Source: Mycetocola tolaasinivorans
GTDB lineage: Bacteria > Actinomycetota > Actinomycetes > Actinomycetales > Microbacteriaceae
Direction: 5' to 3'
Assembly: GCF_003667565.1 (NCBI RefSeq)
Contig: NZ_RCUX01000006.1
Coordinates: 124,001 to 188,000, forward strand
Length of the DNA stretch: 64,000 nucleotides
The notes beneath the pieces are model-generated. The model was not told where the DNA came from and made no database searches. It saw nothing but the letters and a program-made list of their open reading frames with translations. The stretch's first letter is position 1, and each line of letters begins with the position of its first letter. Of this stretch, positions 25,120-33,788 are shown piece after piece. The translations under genes and the position numbers were made by a program.

Positions 25120-25153
25120 TACACAAGAAGTATTGCGCAAGAGTTCTTGTGTA
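25120..25153. promoter_or_regulatory. 34-bp near-perfect palindrome, operator of the ArsR-MFS operon
   Basis: TACACAAGAA-gta-TTGCGCAA-gag-TTCTTGTGTA is symmetrical apart from the two 3-base connectors. It ends 11 bp before the regulator ATG and overlaps the presumed -10 (AATGCT, 6 nt before the ATG). The outer 10-bp arms and the central TTGCGCAA could bind two regulator dimers. It is the probable autoregulatory operator. Confidence 0.75.
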
Positions 25154-25164
25154 ATGCTGGGTGC

Positions 25165-25746
25165 ATGACCGATCAGACCTCCCCGCGCACCGACGCCGCA
25201 GCACTGCGCGTGCTCGCGCACCCCACCCGGATTCGGCTACTCGCCCTGCTGCGCGAGCACGGCCCGCAAACGGCCGCGCTCCTCGCCGACCGGGTAGACG
25301 AGGCACCGGGCACCCTGAGCTATCACCTGACCCGGCTCGCCGAGGCCGGGTTTATCGAACCCGCGCCCGAGGCGGGCACCGACCGACGCGAACGCTGGTG
25401 GCGGGCCCGACACGAGCTGACCACGTGGAAAGACTCCGAGCTGCTTGACGACCCCGAGCGTCGCGCGGCGGCCCGTGAGTTCCAGGGCCTCATCGGACAG
25501 TTCTACGCGAGCCAGTACGCCGCCTACGTCGACTCGATGCCGCAGCTCGACACCGAGTGGGTGGATGCCGCCACCTCGGGAGACCGAATTCTGCGCCTGA
25601 CCGCGGCCGAGCTGGGCGAGCTGGGTGCCGAACTGAACGATCTGCTCGCGCGCTGGAGTGCGCGCAGCGAGGCACACGTGTCGGGTGACGACGCCGAAAG
25701 GGTGTTCGTGCTTGCCCAGGCGTATCGCAAACCCGCAACGTCCTGA
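25165..25746 (+). CDS. ArsR-type winged-helix regulator
   Basis: 193 residues from ATG 25165. The DNA-binding part (LRVLAHPTRIRLLALLREHG, then PGTLSYHLTRLAEAGFIE) is of the ArsR/HTH_20 type. The longer C-terminal half is helical and lacks the metal-binding CxC of classical ArsR/SmtB, so it probably senses a small molecule. Its stop overlaps the MFS transporter start (TGATG), so it very likely controls that exporter through the 34-bp palindrome upstream. Confidence 0.88.
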   Translation: MTDQTSPRTDAAALRVLAHPTRIRLLALLREHGPQTAALLADRVDEAPGTLSYHLTRLAEAGFIEPAPEAGTDRRERWWRARHELTTWKDSELLDDPERRAAAREFQGLIGQFYASQYAAYVDSMPQLDTEWVDAATSGDRILRLTAAELGELGAELNDLLARWSARSEAHVSGDDAERVFVLAQAYRKPATS

Positions 25747-27026
25747 TGGGTGAATCGCGGAGTCGAATCCGGCTCTCCCTGGGCGCGCTGCTCGGGAGCC
25801 ACGTGCTCTCGCGCACCGGCAATGTGGTCACGCTCTTCGCGATTCCCTTCTCGGTCCTCGCCCTGGGCGGTGGCCCCATCGACGTGGGGCTCGCGGCGTT
25901 TGTCGCCACGGCACCGGTGATTCTTGGTGGCCCACTCGGCGGTGTCCTCGTTGATCGCGTCGGCTATGTGCGTGCCAGCGTGGTTGCAGATATCGTGAGC
26001 GGAGCCACCATTGCCCTCATCCCGATTCTGGCGGTCACGGTGGGGTTGCCCTTCCCCGTGCTCCTCACCCTGGTGTTTCTCGGCGGCCTGCTCGATACGC
26101 CGGGGGAGACCGCGCGCCGTGTGATGCTGCCGCAGATCTCCACGGCCGCGGGGATTCGGCTTGAACGCTCGGTGGGGTTCCTCGATGCGAGTACCCGGCT
26201 CTCCTCCCTGCTGGGCGCACCCGCGGCGGGGCTCTTGATTACGGCGCTCGGAGCGTATCCCGCGCTCACGGTCACGGCGGTGACCTTTACACTCTCGGCG
26301 CTGATGACCGGTCTCTGGGTGCGAATGCCGGGATCCGCGGAACCGCTCGAAGCCCCGCAGAATCCGGAAGGCTACTGGCAGGATCTCCGCGCGGGGTTCG
26401 CCTTCGCGGTGCGGGACCCACTGCTTCGACTCATCGTGGCCATGGTGCTCATCACTAACCTGCTGGATGCCGCCCGCATCAACACCCTACTACCGCTGTA
26501 CGCGACCGAGTATCTGAACGGACCAGCCGCGCTGGGCCTGGTGCTCGGGGTCTTCGGCGGCGGTGCCCTGGTGGGCTCGCTCACGTTTGGGTTCTTTGCC
26601 CACCGGATGCCGCGGCGAATAACGCTCGCCGTGTGTTTCACGATCGCGGGCGGCCCCTCGCTCGTGGTTCCGGCGCTGGGGCTGGGGCTCGAATGGATGG
26701 CGCCGGCCGCGGCGATCTCCGGGCTCGCCGCGGGGGCCGTGAACCCGATCCTCGGTGCGGTGCAGCTCGAACGCATCCCCGTGCACATGCGCGGGCGGGT
26801 GTATGGGCTGATCACCGCCGGTGCCTGGGCGGGGATCCCCCTCGGCGGCCTCCTGGGCGGAGTTTCGGCGAGTGTCATCGGGGTGACCGCGACGTTCGGC
26901 GTGATCGCCGTGATCTACACCCTCGCGACGCTCTGGCCGCTCACCGGTGGAAACTGGCGGCTCATGGAGCGCTCGCGGATCGCTCCGGGAGAGGACCCAC
27001 CCGCGAGCGCGCCCCGGGTCGACTAG
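25746..27026 (+). CDS. MFS efflux transporter
   Basis: 426 residues with about 12 predicted membrane helices. It opens with LGALLGSHVLSRTGNVVTLFAIPF and has the loop 2-3 pattern GGVLVDRVGYVRASV, typical of the macrolide/drug-efflux group of the major facilitator superfamily. It is translationally coupled to the ArsR-type regulator. The substrate is unknown; a toxic compound is likely. Its end overlaps the convergent galE gene by 4 bp. Confidence 0.88.
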   Translation: MGESRSRIRLSLGALLGSHVLSRTGNVVTLFAIPFSVLALGGGPIDVGLAAFVATAPVILGGPLGGVLVDRVGYVRASVVADIVSGATIALIPILAVTVGLPFPVLLTLVFLGGLLDTPGETARRVMLPQISTAAGIRLERSVGFLDASTRLSSLLGAPAAGLLITALGAYPALTVTAVTFTLSALMTGLWVRMPGSAEPLEAPQNPEGYWQDLRAGFAFAVRDPLLRLIVAMVLITNLLDAARINTLLPLYATEYLNGPAALGLVLGVFGGGALVGSLTFGFFAHRMPRRITLAVCFTIAGGPSLVVPALGLGLEWMAPAAAISGLAAGAVNPILGAVQLERIPVHMRGRVYGLITAGAWAGIPLGGLLGGVSASVIGVTATFGVIAVIYTLATLWPLTGGNWRLMERSRIAPGEDPPASAPRVD

Positions 27027-27982
27027 GCTGCCGGGCTCGCGCTCCAGGCGCTCTCGACCATCTGTGCGAGCGTGTGTCGCATCTTCCAGTCGAGGTCTCG
27101 TGCCGCGGCGGTGCCGTCGGCCACGATGCGGTCGGGGTCACCGGCGCGGCGCGGGCCGATCACCGGATCGAAAGCGATGCCGGTCACGCGGGCCATCTCG
27201 TCCATGATCTGCTTGACCGAGAGGCCGTCGCCGCTGCCGAGGTTGTAGACCGGCTGCAGGGCGGTGCCGGCCTCCAGCGCCTGTGCCGCGGCCACGTGCG
27301 AGTGCGCGAGGTCGGCCACGTGCACGTAGTCGCGCACGCAGGTGCCATCCGGGGTGTTGTAGTCGGTGCCGTTGATGCGTGGGGTCTTGCCCGCGCGCAG
27401 GGCACCGATCACGAGGGGGAACAGGTTGTGCGGGCTGGCATCCCAGAGCCCCGGCTCACCGGAACCCACCACGTTGAAGTAGCGCAGGCTCACGTGCGTG
27501 ATCCCCGCGGCCGCGGCCTGGTCGCGCAGCAGCCACTCGCCGATGAGCTTGGATTCTCCGTAGGGCGATTCCGGGGTCGTGGCGGTGGCCTCGGTCACGA
27601 GATCGGTGTGCGGGGTGCCGTACACCGCGGCGCTCGAGGAGAACACGATGCGTGTGATGCCGAGCTCGGCCATGACCTCGAGGACCGTCACGGTACCGGT
27701 CACGTTCTGCGTGTAGGTGTGCAGCGGGCGCTCGACCGACACCCCGGCAAACTTGTATCCGGCAACGTGAATGACGCCGGTAACGCCGTGGCGCACCATA
27801 ACCTCGCGGAGGGTCTCACGATCCAGAATATCGCCGTGCTCAAACGCGATTCCCGCGGGTACAAACTCGGGGATTCCGGTCGAGAGGTTGTCGTAGACAA
27901 CGGCGGTGAGCCCCGCGTCGCGCAGGGCGCGCACAACGTGCGCACCAATGTATCCGGCACCGCCGGTTACGAGCCAGGTCAT
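27023..27982 (-). CDS. galE: UDP-glucose 4-epimerase
   Basis: 319 residues. NAD-binding GGAGYIGAHVV at the N-terminus, FSSSAAVYG with the catalytic Ser, YGESK with the Tyr-Lys pair, then RYFNVVGSGEPGLWDASPHNLFP and VRDYVHVADLA, all diagnostic of GalE. It interconverts UDP-galactose and UDP-glucose in the Leloir pathway and in wall-sugar synthesis. It is ATGA-coupled to the upstream DeoR gene and divergent from galTK. Confidence 0.94.
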   Translation of the reverse strand: MTWLVTGGAGYIGAHVVRALRDAGLTAVVYDNLSTGIPEFVPAGIAFEHGDILDRETLREVMVRHGVTGVIHVAGYKFAGVSVERPLHTYTQNVTGTVTVLEVMAELGITRIVFSSSAAVYGTPHTDLVTEATATTPESPYGESKLIGEWLLRDQAAAAGITHVSLRYFNVVGSGEPGLWDASPHNLFPLVIGALRAGKTPRINGTDYNTPDGTCVRDYVHVADLAHSHVAAAQALEAGTALQPVYNLGSGDGLSVKQIMDEMARVTGIAFDPVIGPRRAGDPDRIVADGTAAARDLDWKMRHTLAQMVESAWSASPAA

Positions 27983-28782
27983 GGGGTCTCCTTGAGGGGT
28001 GTGGGGTTGTCGGCAATGAGGACGCTGTCAATCGATTCGGCGAGGCGTAGACGGGCCGCCTCCGGCAGCCCGGCATCGCTCAGGAAAATATCGGCCGCCC
28101 CGAGCTCGGCGATCTGGCAGAGCCCGGTCACGCCCCACTTGTGGTGATCGGCGATGACCACCACGCTCGCCGCGGCATCGAGGAAGGCCCGGTTTGTTTC
28201 GGCCTCAAGCATGTTGGGCGTGGTCAGGCCGCCCTCGGGGCTCACCCCGTGCACACCCAGGAAGCAGACGTCCACGCGGAGCGCGCGCAGTGTGGCCACG
28301 GCGAACGGGCCGACCAGGGCGTCGGAGGGGGTACGGATCCCGCCCGTCAGAATCACCGTCTGCGAGGTGCCGCCCTCGTCAAAGACCGCGGCGATGCGCG
28401 GGGAGTTGGTCACCACGGTGAGATCGGGCACCTGGGTCAGGATGCGGGCCAGGGCGTGCGTCGTCGTGCCGGCATTGAGCGCGACCGACATGCCGGGCTG
28501 CACCCGGGTGGCCGCGAGTCGGGCGATCTGTTCCTTCTCGGTGGCGGCGATCCCGAGGTTGTGGGCAAACCCGGGCTCGCTCGAGGTGGTGCCGCCGGGG
28601 AGGGTCGCGCCGCCGTGGGTCTTGACGAGGTCTCCGCGCTCGGCGAGATTTCCGAGGTCTCGACGCACGGTCATTTCGGAGACCGCGAGCTCGGCCGCGA
28701 GGGTGGTCACGCGCACCTGGCCGTCGCGGCGCAGGCGCTCGAGGATGTGGCTGTGCCGCTGGGGTGGGAGCATCTCGGTCAT
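27979..28782 (-). CDS. DeoR-family regulator of galactose genes
   Basis: 267 residues. The N-terminal HTH carries the DeoR signature (LAAELAVSEMTVRRDLGNLAERGDLVKTHGGA, cited in part) and the sensor domain has ALNAGTTTHALA and FLGVHGVSPEGGLTT. Its position, co-transcribed with galE and divergent from galTK, makes it the probable galactose-pathway repressor. It is clearly distinct from the second DeoR protein at 6910-7728. Confidence 0.9.
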   Translation of the reverse strand: MTEMLPPQRHSHILERLRRDGQVRVTTLAAELAVSEMTVRRDLGNLAERGDLVKTHGGATLPGGTTSSEPGFAHNLGIAATEKEQIARLAATRVQPGMSVALNAGTTTHALARILTQVPDLTVVTNSPRIAAVFDEGGTSQTVILTGGIRTPSDALVGPFAVATLRALRVDVCFLGVHGVSPEGGLTTPNMLEAETNRAFLDAAASVVVIADHHKWGVTGLCQIAELGAADIFLSDAGLPEAARLRLAESIDSVLIADNPTPLKETP

Positions 28783-28850
28783 GGGGCCTCGGTGGGTCGT
28801 GGTGCGCGAACGCGATGTGCGAATGTGTTAATTATGCCCGGGATTCGACC

Positions 28851-28880
28851 TTGCATCAAGTTCATTTGTGTGATTATGAT
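28851..28880 (+). promoter_or_regulatory. galTK promoter TTGCAT-N18-TATGAT
   Basis: A sigma-70-like promoter lies 35 bp before galT within the 132-bp divergent region. T-rich sequence around and after the -10 (GTTTTTGTTCGAATAAG) is a plausible DeoR operator. The -35 and -10 boxes are at 28851-28856 and 28875-28880. Confidence 0.55.
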
Positions 28881-28914
28881 CGTTTTTGTTCGAATAAGAA
28901 GGGCAAAGGCGCAC

Positions 28915-30078
28915 ATGACCACTCACGGTGTCACATACCGCACCCACCTCGCCGATGGGCGAGAACTCCTGTATTTCACCGATTTTGGAACGGTGCAGGA
29001 GACGCCGCCGGCGGACTCGCGTGACCTCCCGCCGCGCCCCGGCGCCGAGCAGGGCGGCGCAACCATGCGGTTCGATCCGCTGCGCGGAGACTGGATCGCC
29101 TTCGCCGCCCACCGCCAGGGCCGCATCTACCTGCCGCCGACCGACCTCTGCCCGATCTGCGCCAGCCGCCCCGGACACGCGACCGAGATTCCCGCCGCCG
29201 AATACGACGTCGTAGCGTTCGAAAACCGCTTCCCATCGTTTGGCCCCGAGCCCGCGGTCGTTGATCTCACCCCCGCGCTCGGTGCCGTGCGCCCCGCCGC
29301 CGGTCGATGCGAGGTCGTGGTCTTCGGCTCGGATCACGACGCCTCGCTCAGCCAGATGCCCCCGCAGCGCATGCGCACCATTGTGGGTGCCTGGGCACAG
29401 CGCACCGCGGAACTGCGCGCGACCGAGGGCGTCGAGCAGGTCTTTGCGTTCGAAAACCGTGGCGCGCAGATCGGCGTGACCCTGCACCATCCGCACGGCC
29501 AGATCTACGCCTACCCGTTCGTGACCCCCACCACCCGGCTGCTGCTGGGGCAGGCCGCCGCACACCGTGAACGCACCGGCGCCAACCTCTTCGCCGACAT
29601 CCTGGCATTCGAGCACCATGCCGGTGAGCGCGTGATCGAGCGCGGCGAGCACTTTACCGCGTTTGTGCCCTTTGCCGCCCGGATGCCCATCGAGGTCCAC
29701 CTCTACCCGCACCGTCACGTGGGCAACCTCGATGAGCTGACCGAGGGGGAGCGCGATGAGCTGGCCGACATGTACCTGCGCCTGCTCCGCGGCATCGACG
29801 GGCTCTATGATGATCCCACCCCGTACATCTCGGCCTGGTTCCAGGCACCCAGCACGCACCCGGACCGCGGGGAGATGCGCCTGCACCTGCAGATCACCTC
29901 GCCGCGGCGCGCGGTCGATAAGCTCAAGTACCTGGCCGGTTCGGAGGCCGCCATGGGCGCGTTCATCGGCGATGTCATTCCCGAGGAGACCGCCGCCCGG
30001 CTCCGCGCGACCCCCGCGTATGCCGGCACCGCATCCGGCATCGACACCACCACGGATTCCGAGGGAGAGCCCGCATGA
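28915..30078 (+). CDS. galT: Galactose-1-phosphate uridylyltransferase
   Basis: 387 residues from ATG 28915; upstream in-frame codons would run through the divergent regulator. Zinc-site cysteines are in LCPICASRPGHA, FENRFPSF binds substrate and the active-site HPHGQ occurs in LHHPHGQIYAYP. The N-terminal THLADGRELLYFTD is typical of actinobacterial GalT. It converts galactose-1-P and UDP-glucose to UDP-galactose and glucose-1-P. It overlaps galK by 4 bp. Confidence 0.95.
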   Translation: MTTHGVTYRTHLADGRELLYFTDFGTVQETPPADSRDLPPRPGAEQGGATMRFDPLRGDWIAFAAHRQGRIYLPPTDLCPICASRPGHATEIPAAEYDVVAFENRFPSFGPEPAVVDLTPALGAVRPAAGRCEVVVFGSDHDASLSQMPPQRMRTIVGAWAQRTAELRATEGVEQVFAFENRGAQIGVTLHHPHGQIYAYPFVTPTTRLLLGQAAAHRERTGANLFADILAFEHHAGERVIERGEHFTAFVPFAARMPIEVHLYPHRHVGNLDELTEGERDELADMYLRLLRGIDGLYDDPTPYISAWFQAPSTHPDRGEMRLHLQITSPRRAVDKLKYLAGSEAAMGAFIGDVIPEETAARLRATPAYAGTASGIDTTTDSEGEPA

Positions 30079-31247
30079 CCCCCGACGCACTGAGCGCCGC
30101 ATTCACCGACCGCTTCGCCCTCGCCCCGGCCGGCATCTGGAGCGCGCCGGGACGGGTGAACCTCATCGGCGAACACACCGACTACAACGCCGGCTTTGCG
30201 CTGCCCTTTGCGATCGAGGCGCGCGCGTACGTGGCCGTCCGCCCCACGGACGATGACGAACTGGCGTGCGCCACGACCTTCGGAGACGAGGAGGCGGCAC
30301 CCACCGTACGGCTCTCTCGGACTGAGCTCGCCGCGGATTCGAGCGCCTTCGCCGGTGCCGGCGGATGGGCACGCTACCTCGCCGGGGTCGCCTGGGCCTT
30401 CGATCGTCGCGGAATCACCGTGCCCGGTCTGCGGGTGCTGCTGCACTCCGACGTGCCCGTGGGCGCCGGACTGTCCTCCTCGGCCGCGGTGGAGTGCGCG
30501 CTGGCCATCGCCCTCAACGAGCTCACCGAGGCAAACCTCGACCGCACCGAACTCGTACAGATCTGTCACGAGGCCGAGAACAACTTTGTGGGTGCCCCCA
30601 CCGGGATCCTCGATCAGTCGGCCTCGCTGCTGTCCGTCGCGGGTTCCGGAATCTTCCTCGACTGCCGGGACCGCACCACCCGCCCGGTGCCGCTGGATCT
30701 GGCGGCGCACGGGCTCGCCCTGCTGATTATCGACACCCGTGTCACCCACGCGCACGAGAGTGGGGGATACCGTGACCGCGTGGCCTCCTGCGTGCGTGGC
30801 GCGCGGCTGCTCGGAGTCGAGACCCTGCGCGAGGTTGATCTCGCCCTGCTTGCCGCCCGTGCCGAAGACCTCGATGAGGAGACCCTGCGCCGCGTGCGCC
30901 ACATCGTGACCGAGAACGCCCGGGTTGAGGAGACCGTGGGCCTGCTCGACGCGGGTCTGCTCGATCAGATCGGGCCGATCCTCACCGCGAGCCACGCCTC
31001 GATGCGGGACGACTACGAGATCTCCAGCTCCGAGCTCGACGCGGCCGTGGAGGCCTCGCTGCGGGCCGGCGCGATCGGTGCGCGGATGACCGGTGGCGGG
31101 TTCGGGGGCTCGGCGATCGCGCTCGTTGCCGCCGAGGGCACCGACGCGGTGCGCGCGGCCGTCCGCGAGGGCTTCGCATCACGGGGCTGGGCGGAACCTC
31201 GGATTTACGAGACCGTTCCCGGGCCCGGGGCACACCGCGATATCTAG
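30075..31247 (+). CDS. galK: Galactokinase
   Basis: 390 residues with all GHMP kinase signatures: the galactose-binding GRVNLIGEHTDYN near residue 25, the ATP motif PVGAGLSSSAAVE, the base-region GILDQSAS and the C-terminal GARMTGGGFGGS. It phosphorylates galactose at C1. It is ATGA-coupled to galT, completing galE/galT/galK in this locus; no dedicated galactose transporter is adjacent. Confidence 0.95.
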   Translation: MTPDALSAAFTDRFALAPAGIWSAPGRVNLIGEHTDYNAGFALPFAIEARAYVAVRPTDDDELACATTFGDEEAAPTVRLSRTELAADSSAFAGAGGWARYLAGVAWAFDRRGITVPGLRVLLHSDVPVGAGLSSSAAVECALAIALNELTEANLDRTELVQICHEAENNFVGAPTGILDQSASLLSVAGSGIFLDCRDRTTRPVPLDLAAHGLALLIIDTRVTHAHESGGYRDRVASCVRGARLLGVETLREVDLALLAARAEDLDEETLRRVRHIVTENARVEETVGLLDAGLLDQIGPILTASHASMRDDYEISSSELDAAVEASLRAGAIGARMTGGGFGGSAIALVAAEGTDAVRAAVREGFASRGWAEPRIYETVPGPGAHRDI

Positions 31248-31295
31248 TTCGAGCGCTCCCGGCGAGCCAGGGATCACCGGGGTTACACTGTGCTC

Positions 31296-32108
31296 ATGAC
31301 CGAGCACGCACCCATCGCCGGGCTCACCGGCTGGACCAGCACACCGTTCACCGCGGCCGACATCACCCACGACGTGTTTGAGCGTGGCGAGGGGCCGGGT
31401 GTGGTGCTGCTCCCCGAGATTCCCGGCATGACGCCCGAGGTGATGGGGTTTGCCACCCACCTCGTGGAGGCCGGTTTTCACGTGGCGATCCCCTCCCTGT
31501 TTGGAACGCCCGGTCGCCCGGCGAGCACCGGATACCTGGTGTCCGCCGTCGCGAAGATGTGCGTCTCCACGGAGTTTCGGGCGTTCGCCGTGGGGGCGCA
31601 CCGGCCGGTGGCCGACTTCGTGCGGGCCCTCGCGGCGAATCTGGATGCCCGCACCCCGGGCCCGGGCGTCGGCGTTATCGGAATGTGCTTCACCGGCGGT
31701 TTCGCCCTGGCTGCGGCCACATCGACCAGCGTGCTGGCGGCCGTGATGAGTCAGCCCGCCGCACCCTTCCCGGTGAGTCGGGCACGACGAATCGACCCCA
31801 CGATGTCGCCGGATGAGCTCGCACGCGTGGCCGAGCGGGCGGCCGCCGGTTCGGTGTGCGCGCTGGGCCTGCGCTTCAGCGAGGACGGCACCGTGCCGCG
31901 CGAACGCTTCGCGACGATCGAGGCGGCCCTCGGCGACGCCTTCGACGTGATCGAGCTCGACTCCTCCCCGGGTAACCCCGGCGGGTTTTCCCGCGGGGCT
32001 CACTCGGTGCTCACGGGTGAGGTGCGCGAGGTTCCTGGGCATCCAGCCGCGGCGGCGCGCGAGCGCACGGTGGAGTTCCTGCGCACCCGGCTCACACCGG
32101 CGGCCTAG
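31296..32108 (+). CDS. Dienelactone hydrolase-family protein
   Basis: 270 residues of the alpha/beta-hydrolase fold. The nucleophile motif is GMCFTGGFAL, giving the Cys of dienelactone hydrolases; the Asp and His ligands are probably in the RFSEDGTVP and REVPGHPAAA regions. A GTG lies 6 nt earlier, but the -10 box TACACT ends 6 nt before ATG 31296, so leaderless initiation at 31296 is preferred. The natural substrate is unknown. Confidence 0.86.
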   Translation: MTEHAPIAGLTGWTSTPFTAADITHDVFERGEGPGVVLLPEIPGMTPEVMGFATHLVEAGFHVAIPSLFGTPGRPASTGYLVSAVAKMCVSTEFRAFAVGAHRPVADFVRALAANLDARTPGPGVGVIGMCFTGGFALAAATSTSVLAAVMSQPAAPFPVSRARRIDPTMSPDELARVAERAAAGSVCALGLRFSEDGTVPRERFATIEAALGDAFDVIELDSSPGNPGGFSRGAHSVLTGEVREVPGHPAAAARERTVEFLRTRLTPAA

Positions 32109-32146
32109 CCGGCCCGGGCCTGGGGTGCGGCCGTCGCGAGGCGCGG

Positions 32147-32827
32147 CTACAGCAGCGAGCGGATCAGTTCCTCGGGGGTCTGCCGGGCCGCGGCCGCGCG
32201 GCTCAGCAGGCGCGCGTGGGTGTCGGCATCGAGGCTCAGGGTGAGGCTTACCGGAGCGGGGGTATCGTCCCAGTCGAACAGGCCGGGCTGGGCCGCGTCC
32301 GCCGAGGCCTCCTCAAACGTGACGGCACGCGGGGTGGCCGCGGTGTGTGCGCGATCCCCGCCGGCACCCGTCCAGCCGGGGCCCGAGGGTACCTCGCTAC
32401 GGTTCTGATACGCGGTGGACACCGCGCGTGCCCGAGCATCGGCCGCCTCGTTCAGCGGGTGGTTAGCGTGCCCCTTGACCCACTCAAAACGGTAGCGCCG
32501 GCCCTGCAACGCCTCGTCGATCTGCTGGAGCTGTTCCACGTTGAGAACGGGCTTACCATCGGCCTTGCGCCAGCCCTTGCGCTTCCACCCCGGCATCCAC
32601 TTCGTCACCGAGTTGATCACGTACTGGCTGTCGCAGAGGATGAGCAGGTCATCATCGAGGTGCGCGGTCGCACGCAGGAGTTCCAGGACCGCCTGCAGCT
32701 CACCCTGGTTGTTGGTGGCGTGAGGCCAGCCGCCCGCCGCCCAGCAGTTATCGTCTACGTACCAGGCCCATCCGGCCGGGCCGGGGTTGCCGAGGGCCGA
32801 TCCGTCTGCGGCGGCGATGATGGTCAT
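32147..32827 (-). CDS. rnhA: Ribonuclease HI with a C-terminal extension
   Basis: 226 residues from ATG 32827 (AGGGAG upstream). The catalytic DEDD residues are visible: Asp8 (AADGSALGNPG), Glu43 (NNQGELQAV), Asp66 (LCDSQYVINS) and Asp130 (NEAADARAR). It cleaves RNA in RNA:DNA hybrids. Canonical RNase HI ends near residue 150; here about 75 more residues follow, ending in SLTLSLDADTHARLL and TPEELIRSLL, which resembles a ribbon-helix-helix or CopG-like segment. Confidence 0.9.
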   Translation of the reverse strand: MTIIAAADGSALGNPGPAGWAWYVDDNCWAAGGWPHATNNQGELQAVLELLRATAHLDDDLLILCDSQYVINSVTKWMPGWKRKGWRKADGKPVLNVEQLQQIDEALQGRRYRFEWVKGHANHPLNEAADARARAVSTAYQNRSEVPSGPGWTGAGGDRAHTAATPRAVTFEEASADAAQPGLFDWDDTPAPVSLTLSLDADTHARLLSRAAAARQTPEELIRSLL

Positions 32828-33107
32828 GTGGGGCTCCCTGCGGGCGGGTGATGGATCCGCCGGTATCCAGTCTGCCAGAGCCCTCGGATATTCCTCCCGG
32901 GGCGCGTCGTCGAGCCGGCGGGCGAGGGCCAGCACCGGTGACTGAATATCCTCCGAGTGCGCGGTACCAAAAGCGTCAACGCCCGGAGAAAACCGGCCCC
33001 GGTCGGTCACACTGGGATTACGCCATTAAGAGTCCGCGATGTGCGTCCTCGAGTGGTGCCCTCAGGCGAGGGCATGGGGATGATCCAGCGGCGAACGGGA
33101 AAAGGGC

Positions 33108-33788
33108 ATGAGCGGGCTGATCTACTTCTCCGGTGAAACCGGGGCTACGCGGGTCTTCATCCAGCGCCTCGGGATCGCCGCCCTGCGTATTGGCGAGGGC
33201 GAGCACGAACGCCCGGCCATCGTCTCCGAGCCCTTCGTCCTGATCACACCCACGTATGGCTCGGGTGCCGACCACGCCGCGATCCCGCGTGAGGTGCGAG
33301 CCTTTCTCATGCGGGCCCGAAACTACCGTCAGCTGCGCGGCGTCATCGGTACCGGTGAACGCTCCTACGGGTACGCCTTTAGCCTGGCCAGCAGGCTCCT
33401 GTCCGACCAGTTCGCCGTGCCCGAGCTCTATCGTCTCGAGGGCTCGGGCACCGAGCAGGACGTCCGCGCCGTGCGGGCAATTCTCCTCGGTGAGCAGACA
33501 CCGGATATGCGGCCGGGTTCTGCCCCCGCCCCTGCCGTGGCCCCCGCTCCCGTGGCTCCCGTTCCTGCCTCGGCACCCGCCCCCGCATTGGCTCCCGCTC
33601 CGCCACCGCCGCCGGCACCCGTTCCGGCGGCCCCCGAGTCGCGCCGCGCTCGCCGCTCCCGCCAGGAGGCACCCGCCGAGCCGTGGATCCAGCAGGCGTC
33701 GACGCCACCGGCGCACGGCGCTCACGCGGCGGAGAAACCCGCCGCCCCCGCTACGCGGCGATCGCGGCGTGCGGATCGTGAGCGGTGA
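33108..33788 (+). CDS. NrdI-like flavodoxin domain with a long Pro/Ala/Arg tail
   Basis: 226 residues. The first 130 resemble NrdI, the flavodoxin that activates the dimanganese class Ib ribonucleotide reductase: LIYFSGETGATRVFIQRLG (phosphate loop), EPFVLITPTYGSG, VRAFL, LRGVIGTGERSYGYAF and VPELYRLEGSGT. The rest is Pro/Ala-rich, then Arg-rich and probably disordered. No nrdE, nrdF or nrdH is nearby. The 3' end overlaps the convergent ABC ATPase gene by 38 bp. It may be NrdI itself or a specialised relative. Confidence 0.72.
   Translation: MSGLIYFSGETGATRVFIQRLGIAALRIGEGEHERPAIVSEPFVLITPTYGSGADHAAIPREVRAFLMRARNYRQLRGVIGTGERSYGYAFSLASRLLSDQFAVPELYRLEGSGTEQDVRAVRAILLGEQTPDMRPGSAPAPAVAPAPVAPVPASAPAPALAPAPPPPPAPVPAAPESRRARRSRQEAPAEPWIQQASTPPAHGAHAAEKPAAPATRRSRRADRER

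Noticed and set aside
28141-28914. Extended N-terminus for galT
   Set aside because: The in-frame extension lies antisense to the DeoR gene and upstream of the galT promoter; GalT homology begins at 28915.
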